From positions 1 through 64,000 of the forward strand of contig VBWB01000008.1 in assembly GCA_006218045.1 (NCBI GenBank): a DNA stretch of 64,000 nt, given 5' to 3'. The DNA comes from Stygiobacter sp. GTDB taxonomy: Bacteria; Pseudomonadota; Alphaproteobacteria; Rhodospirillales; Magnetospirillaceae. Within the stretch, counting starts at the first letter, position 1. Each line of letters starts with the position of its first letter. The notes below the pieces were generated by a model. That model searched no databases, had not been told where the DNA came from, and saw only the letters and a list, made by a program, of their open reading frames with translations. The translations under genes were made by a program, and so were the position numbers. Positions 58,900 to 64,000 of the stretch are shown here, in pieces.

Positions 58900-59649
58900 A
58901 TGATTTTGACCGGAAAAGTCGCCCTGGTCCTGGGCGCCTCGCGCAGCATGGGCCGCCTGTTCGCCCTGGATCTGGCCGCCCAAGGCGCCGCCGTGGCGGT
59001 GCATTACAACAGCTCGTCATCGCGGACCGATGCCCAGGCGGTGGTCGCCGAAATCGGTGCCAGTGGTGGCAAGGCGGCGTTGTTTCAGGCGGACATGACC
59101 CGGCTGGACCAGTTGAGCGGCTTGTTCGACGGGGTGGAAGAGGAATTCGGCGGCATCGACATCGTCGTCAACACCGCCGGCAAGATCATCAAGAAGCCGG
59201 TGACCGAGGTGACCGAGGCGGAATTCGACGATCTGCACGCGGTCAACAACAAGGCCGCGTTCTTCACCTTGGGCGAAGCGGCGCGGCGCCTGCGCGACCA
59301 GGGACGTATCGTTTCGGTCAGCACCTCGCTGACGGCGGCGACCACCGGACTTTACAGCGCCTATGCCGGCGGCAAGGCGGCGCTGGAGGCCTATACCCGA
59401 GCCTTGGCCAAGGAAATCGGCGGGCGCGGCATTACCGTCAACGTCCTTTGCCCCGGCCCCTTGGACACCCCGTTCTTTCACGCCAATTCCAGCCCGGAAG
59501 CGGTGGCCTGGGCCAAGGCCATGAGCGTCACCGGCCAATTGGGCGACATCCGTGATCTGGTCGGGCTGGTCCGCCTGCTGGTCTCGCCCGAGGGCCGCTG
59601 GATCACCGGCCAAGCCATTCTGATCAATGGCGGAATGGTGGCGCGCTGA
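58900..59649 (+). CDS. SDR family oxidoreductase
   Basis: '[33 protein letters not shown]...[41 protein letters not shown]'. Confidence 0.95.
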   Translation: MILTGKVALVLGASRSMGRLFALDLAAQGAAVAVHYNSSSSRTDAQAVVAEIGASGGKAALFQADMTRLDQLSGLFDGVEEEFGGIDIVVNTAGKIIKKPVTEVTEAEFDDLHAVNNKAAFFTLGEAARRLRDQGRIVSVSTSLTAATTGLYSAYAGGKAALEAYTRALAKEIGGRGITVNVLCPGPLDTPFFHANSSPEAVAWAKAMSVTGQLGDIRDLVGLVRLLVSPEGRWITGQAILINGGMVAR

Positions 59650-59786
59650 TTTTTTGCCGGGCGGGGGCGTGCGCAAGCGCGATCCCGCCCCATATCATGG
59701 GGAAATGCGGGCTTGACGCTGCAAACGTGAAAGCGTTTGCTGAGCGCCGGTTCGTCCTTGAACATCCCCAGCGCCAAAGGCCCTTC

Positions 59787-61154
59787 ATGTCAGCACCCGC
59801 CAAACCCAGCCTCGAGCCCATCACCTCGCGGGCGCAACTGGCCGACTGGCTGGCATCGGGCAGCAAGCCCAAAGAAAACTGGCGCATCGGCACCGAGCAC
59901 GAGAAATTCGCCTTCACCACCGACGATCTGCGTCCGCTGCCCTATGACGGTCCGCGCGGCATCAAGGCGCTGCTCGATGGATTGCTGCGCTTCGGCTGGC
60001 ACCCGGTGGCCGAAAACGGCAATGTCATCGCCCTGGTCGACGATAGCGGCGCCTCGGTGACGCTGGAGCCGGGCGGCCAGGTGGAATTGTCGGGGGCGCC
60101 GCTCGCCGACCTTCATCAGACCAATTGCGAAACCTATACCCACCTGAAGCAGGTGAAAGAGGTGGCCCACGATCTGGGCATCGGCTTCCTCGGCATGGGC
60201 TTCCAGCCCAAATGGTCGCGTGCCGATATCCCGTGGATGCCCAAGGGCCGCTACAAGATCATGCGCGACTACATGCCCAAGCGCGGCTCGAAGGGCCTGG
60301 ACATGATGCTGCGCACCTGCACGGTGCAGGTGAACCTGGATTTCGCCTCGGAAGCCGACATGGTCAGGAAGTTCCGGGTGTCGCTGGCCTTGCAGCCCCT
60401 GGCCACGGCGCTGTTCGCCTCCAGCCCGTTCATCGACGGCAAGCCGTCGGGGCTGTTGTCGTCGCGCTCCGACGTGTGGACCGACACCGATCCCGACCGC
60501 TGCGGCATGCTGCCCTTCGTTTTTGAAGACGGCTTCGGTTTCGAGCGCTATGTCGATTACATGCTCGACGTGCCCATGTATTTCGTCTATCGCGACGGCC
60601 AGTACATCGACGCCTCGGGCCAGTCGTTCCGCGCCTTCCTCGACGGTCGGCTGCCGGCCTTGCCCGGACAGGCCCCCAATATCGGCGATTGGGCCGATCA
60701 CATGACCACCGCCTTCCCCGAGGTGCGGCTGAAGAAATTCCTGGAAATGCGGGGGGCCGATGGCGGGCCGTGGCGGCGGCTGTCGGCGCTGCCGGCCTTC
60801 TGGGTCGGCCTGCTCTATGATGCGGACGTACTTGATGCCGCCTGGGACGTGGTCAAGGACTGGTCCATGGCCGAGCGCGAGCAATTGCGCGCCGATGCGC
60901 CGCGCCTGGGCTTGCGGGCGCAGGTGGGCGGACGGTCGTTGCGCGACATCGGCGTCGAGGTGCTGGATCTGGCGGCCCAGGGCTTGCGCAACCGCCAGCG
61001 CTTCAACGATTCGGGCCGCGACGAAAGCATCTATCTGGACACGCTTCAGGCCATCGCCGCCGCGGGACGGACCCCGGCGGAAGACATGCTGGAGGCCTAT
61101 GAGGGCCGCTGGGGCGGCAGCGTCGACCCGATCTTTTCCGAATACGCGTATTAA
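59787..61154 (+). CDS. gshA: Glutamate--cysteine ligase (class II/plant-like)
   Basis: '[35 protein letters not shown]...[37 protein letters not shown]'. Confidence 0.95.
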   Translation: MSAPAKPSLEPITSRAQLADWLASGSKPKENWRIGTEHEKFAFTTDDLRPLPYDGPRGIKALLDGLLRFGWHPVAENGNVIALVDDSGASVTLEPGGQVELSGAPLADLHQTNCETYTHLKQVKEVAHDLGIGFLGMGFQPKWSRADIPWMPKGRYKIMRDYMPKRGSKGLDMMLRTCTVQVNLDFASEADMVRKFRVSLALQPLATALFASSPFIDGKPSGLLSSRSDVWTDTDPDRCGMLPFVFEDGFGFERYVDYMLDVPMYFVYRDGQYIDASGQSFRAFLDGRLPALPGQAPNIGDWADHMTTAFPEVRLKKFLEMRGADGGPWRRLSALPAFWVGLLYDADVLDAAWDVVKDWSMAEREQLRADAPRLGLRAQVGGRSLRDIGVEVLDLAAQGLRNRQRFNDSGRDESIYLDTLQAIAAAGRTPAEDMLEAYEGRWGGSVDPIFSEYAY

Positions 61155-61167
61155 AGGGAGTGGGAGC

Positions 61168-61470
61168 ATGGTGGTGAAGTGCGGGAATCTGGGCGAGGTG
61201 CGGGACAATATCGACCGCCTGGATCGCCAGATCGTGCCGCTGCTGGCGGAACGGGCGGGCTATGTGCGTCAGGCCGCCGGCTTCAAGCAAACCAAGGCGG
61301 CGGTGGTCGATCAGGCCCGCATCGAGGCCATCGTCCTCAAGGTCCGCCACATGGCCATGGAAGAAAGCTGCGACCCCGACGTCATCGAGCGCATCTATCG
61401 ATCCATGATCGACGCTTTCATCATCTTTGAAAGCAAGGAGTGGATGCATATCCACGACGCCAAAGAGTAA
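61168..61470 (+). CDS. Chorismate mutase (AroQ type)
   Basis: 'VRDNIDRLDRQIVPLLAERAGYVRQAAGFKQTKAAVVDQARIEAIVLKVRHMAMEESCDPDVIERIYRSMIDAFI'. Confidence 0.92.
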   Translation: MVVKCGNLGEVRDNIDRLDRQIVPLLAERAGYVRQAAGFKQTKAAVVDQARIEAIVLKVRHMAMEESCDPDVIERIYRSMIDAFIIFESKEWMHIHDAKE

Positions 61471-61471
61471 C

Positions 61472-61487
61472 TTAAGAGTCCGTTAAC
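61472..61487 (+). promoter_or_regulatory. CtrA-type binding site TTAA-N7-TTAAC
   Basis: 'TTAAgagtccgTTAACC' ~68 bp upstream of the chemoreceptor start codon. Confidence 0.6.
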
Positions 61488-61553
61488 CTTCACTTTTGCA
61501 GTGCAGCATTCACGCATAAGGTGGCCCCCGATCAGGAATGATAGGGGGGCGTC

Positions 61554-63212
61554 ATGCGGATCAATTCCTTGTCCATCAGTCAGCGCATGCTGGGTGGATT
61601 TTCCACGGTTCTGCTGATTTTGGCGGTTGTGGCCGGTTTCGCCTTTGACGGCATGAGCCGGGTTGACGGACAACTGGATCGCTTGCGTCATACCCAGCAG
61701 GTGACCTTGGCGGCCAAGCAGGTGGAACGCGAGTTCCTGGTGCTGCGCCGGGCCCTGCGGGAATATTCGTTGACCGCCAACGCCGACAACCGGGCCGGCG
61801 TCGATGCCGCCGATCAGGCGCTGAACGGGGCCATCGCCGCCCTGGTGCGGATGGATGAGCAAGATTCCCGGCTGGCCGAGCTGAACACGGTGTTCACCGC
61901 CTATCACGCCGGGATGGCCGGGCTGGTGGCGGAAATCGAAGCCACCGGCGGTATCACCGCTGAAACCAATAAATCCATGTTGGCCCTGGGCACCCGCACC
62001 ACCGATTTGGTGGGGCGCATCGCCGCCGATTATCTGGGGCAAAGCACCCGGGCCGGCGAGGTCGCCGAGGCCATTTCCCATCACGCCCGTGATCGGGTTC
62101 TGGTTGGTGCGGCGCTGGCCCTGGTCGTCGGGTTGGTGCTGTCGGCGTTGCTGACCCGGTCCATCGCCGGGCCGCTCAAGCAGATGACCAACGCCATGAA
62201 CGCCTTGGCCCAAGGCAATCTGTTCGTCGACATTCCTTCGTGGCGCCGCTCGGATGAGGTCGGCGCCATGGCTCGGGCCATGGAGGTGTTCAAGACCAAT
62301 TCCCTGGGCCTGGAGAAAATGCGGCAGGAGCAGGAAGCGGCCAAACGGCGCGCCGATGCCGAGCGCACCCAGGCCATCCACGACATGGCCCGGGTGTTCG
62401 AGGAACGGGTGGCCGGGGTGGTCACCCAGGTGTTCGTCTCCGCCAATACCCTGCGCCATGCCGCCGACAGCATGAACAACGGCGCCAGCCATGCCGGCCA
62501 TCATGCCGCCAGCGTGGCGCAATCGTCGGAACAGGCGTCGGCGGGGGTGCAAAACGTCGCCACCGCCACCGAAGAGCTGGCCGCTTCGATCCGCGAGATC
62601 GCCCGTCAGGTGACCATGTCCGCCGATACCAGCCGGGTGGCGGTGGGCGAGGTCGACAAGGCCATGGCCAGTGCCGACCAGTTGGCCGAGGTGGCCAAGC
62701 ATATCGGTCAGGTGGTGACCTTGATCAACGAGATCGCCGGGCAGACCAATTTGCTGGCCCTTAACGCCACCATCGAGGCGGCCCGCGCCGGGGAAGCCGG
62801 CAAGGGTTTCGCCGTGGTCGCGGGTGAAGTGAAATCCCTGGCCAACCAGACCACCCGGGCCACCGCCGATATCGCCGCCCAGATCGACCAGATCCGTGCC
62901 GCCGCCACCGAAGTGGTCGGCGCGATCGGCGGGGTCGGTCAGACCATCCGCGCCCTGGACGGCATTTCCCAGGGTATCGCGGCGGCGGTGGAGGAACAGG
63001 AGGCGGCGACGGCGGAAATCGCCACCTCGCTGGAGCGGGTGGCCGGCAGCGCCCAGGCGGTCAGCGACAGCATCGTCGAGGTCAGCCAGGCCAGCGATAC
63101 CAACGCCCAGGCGGCGGAAACCGTTCTGGTCGCCGCCAACGACCTGAACGGCCATTCCCAGATCCTGGGCGAGGCGGTCGAGGGCTTTCTGTCCACCGTC
63201 CGCGCCGCCTGA
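61554..63212 (+). CDS. Methyl-accepting chemotaxis protein
   Basis: TM-HAMP-MCP signalling domain '[54 protein letters not shown]'. Confidence 0.97.
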   Translation: MRINSLSISQRMLGGFSTVLLILAVVAGFAFDGMSRVDGQLDRLRHTQQVTLAAKQVEREFLVLRRALREYSLTANADNRAGVDAADQALNGAIAALVRMDEQDSRLAELNTVFTAYHAGMAGLVAEIEATGGITAETNKSMLALGTRTTDLVGRIAADYLGQSTRAGEVAEAISHHARDRVLVGAALALVVGLVLSALLTRSIAGPLKQMTNAMNALAQGNLFVDIPSWRRSDEVGAMARAMEVFKTNSLGLEKMRQEQEAAKRRADAERTQAIHDMARVFEERVAGVVTQVFVSANTLRHAADSMNNGASHAGHHAASVAQSSEQASAGVQNVATATEELAASIREIARQVTMSADTSRVAVGEVDKAMASADQLAEVAKHIGQVVTLINEIAGQTNLLALNATIEAARAGEAGKGFAVVAGEVKSLANQTTRATADIAAQIDQIRAAATEVVGAIGGVGQTIRALDGISQGIAAAVEEQEAATAEIATSLERVAGSAQAVSDSIVEVSQASDTNAQAAETVLVAANDLNGHSQILGEAVEGFLSTVRAA

Positions 63213-63344
63213 TACCAAATCCCGGTGAGTCTAACTCACCGGGATTTGGTTAGGCCCAAGGGGCCGCGCGGCTTATGCCGCGGGAGGCAAGGGTTGCGGA
63301 GCAACCCGCCCGCCGCTTGGGTTACGATCAGCGGGATATGGTAT
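63212..63344. repeat. Short dispersed repeat, family A copy 2 (133 bp) with terminal inverted repeats ATACCAAATCCCG/CGGGATATGGTAT
   Basis: Perfect 17-bp hairpin ACCAAATCCCGGTGAGT/ACTCACCGGGATTTGGT and shared core with 3412-3559; first base lies in the MCP stop codon. Confidence 0.88.
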
Positions 63345-63351
63345 GAGGTGG

Positions 63352-63399
63352 TACCCGTGGAAAAGTCCCTCGGCTACGCCTCGGTGTACTTTTTCACGA
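63352..63399. repeat. Family C repeat copy 3
   Basis: 'gtacccgtggaaaagtccctcggctacgcctcggtgtactttttcacg', matching both ends of 11052-11292. Confidence 0.75.
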
Positions 63400-64000
63400 T
63401 CCCGCCAGCGCCGGATAATCCACATAGCCCTTGGCTCCGCCGCCATACAGGCTGGCGCGGTCAAGGGCGTTGAGGGGCGCGCCCCGGCGCAGGCGTTCGA
63501 CCAGATCGGGATTGGCGATGAAGTCGCGCCCGAACGACACCAGATCGGCTCTTTTGTCGTCGATGGCCGCCTGGGCGCTGGCCAGGTTCAGGCAATTATT
63601 GGCCATGTAGACGCCGCTGAAACGGCGGCGCAACGCCTGGAAATCCACCACCGGATCGGTGTCGCGGCTGGCGCCGGTGATGCCCTCGATCATATGGATA
63701 TAGACCGGACCGATGGCGTCGAGCTTGTCCACCGCCAGCTCGAACAGGGCTTGCGGGGCGCTGTCGGCGCAATCGTTGATGGGGCCGGCGGGCGACAGCC
63801 GCACGCCGACGCGGTCGCGCCCGATCTCGGCGCAGACGGCGGCGGTGACCTCGGCCAGCAGGCGGGTGCGGTTGTCGCTGGAACCGCCATAGGCATCGTC
63901 GCGCCGGTTGGCGCCATCCTTCATGAATTGATCGATCAGATAGCCGTTGGCGCCATGAATCTCGACACCGTCGAAGCCGGCCAGGGCCGCATTGGCGGCA
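63394..64000 (-). CDS. Old-yellow-enzyme family NADH:flavin oxidoreductase (C-terminal part, runs off window)
   Basis: '[43 protein letters not shown]...[36 protein letters not shown]'. Confidence 0.93.
   Translation of the reverse strand, partial: AANAALAGFDGVEIHGANGYLIDQFMKDGANRRDDAYGGSSDNRTRLLAEVTAAVCAEIGRDRVGVRLSPAGPINDCADSAPQALFELAVDKLDAIGPVYIHMIEGITGASRDTDPVVDFQALRRRFSGVYMANNCLNLASAQAAIDDKRADLVSFGRDFIANPDLVERLRRGAPLNALDRASLYGGGAKGYVDYPALAGS

Overview
This is a high-GC alphaproteobacterial chromosomal window. Gene content and order suggest Magnetospirillum or another Rhodospirillaceae member, but that is an inference and no marker gene proves it. The core is a complete minus-strand division/cell-wall (dcw) cluster: mraZ-rsmH-ftsL-ftsI-murE-murF-mraY-murD-ftsW-murG-murC-murB-ddl-ftsQ-ftsA-ftsZ-lpxC-bamD-recN (about 34.5 to 12.2 kb). 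Other recognisable content: gatCAB; an RcoM/RcoA-like PAS-LytTR regulator followed by cowN; ruvX; a bacteriohemerythrin; rnpB (RNase P RNA, minus strand); ubiT-ubiU-ubiV (O2-independent ubiquinone synthesis); a trpD-like gene plus cobB; a large Rec/PAS/GGDEF/EAL protein; fliI-fliJ next to ctrA; gshA; chorismate mutase; and a chemoreceptor. The most interesting signals are: (1) the rcoA-like/cowN CO-response module with three ~20 bp-spaced TTnnnG-type direct repeats between the genes; (2) several short dispersed repeat families, including one whose hairpin arms differ between copies but still pair, and one whose ends supply the TAG stop codons of both flanking convergent genes; (3) a 24-codon micro-ORF between ftsW and murG that duplicates the 5' end of murG and keeps stop/start overlaps on both sides; (4) an apparent frameshift in ftsQ; (5) a 10-bp periodic TGGG array upstream of mraZ; (6) a perfect TTAA-N7-TTAAC CtrA-type site upstream of the chemoreceptor; and (7) an FNR-like box upstream of ubiTUV. 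No CRISPR array, tRNA, prophage or transposase gene was found.
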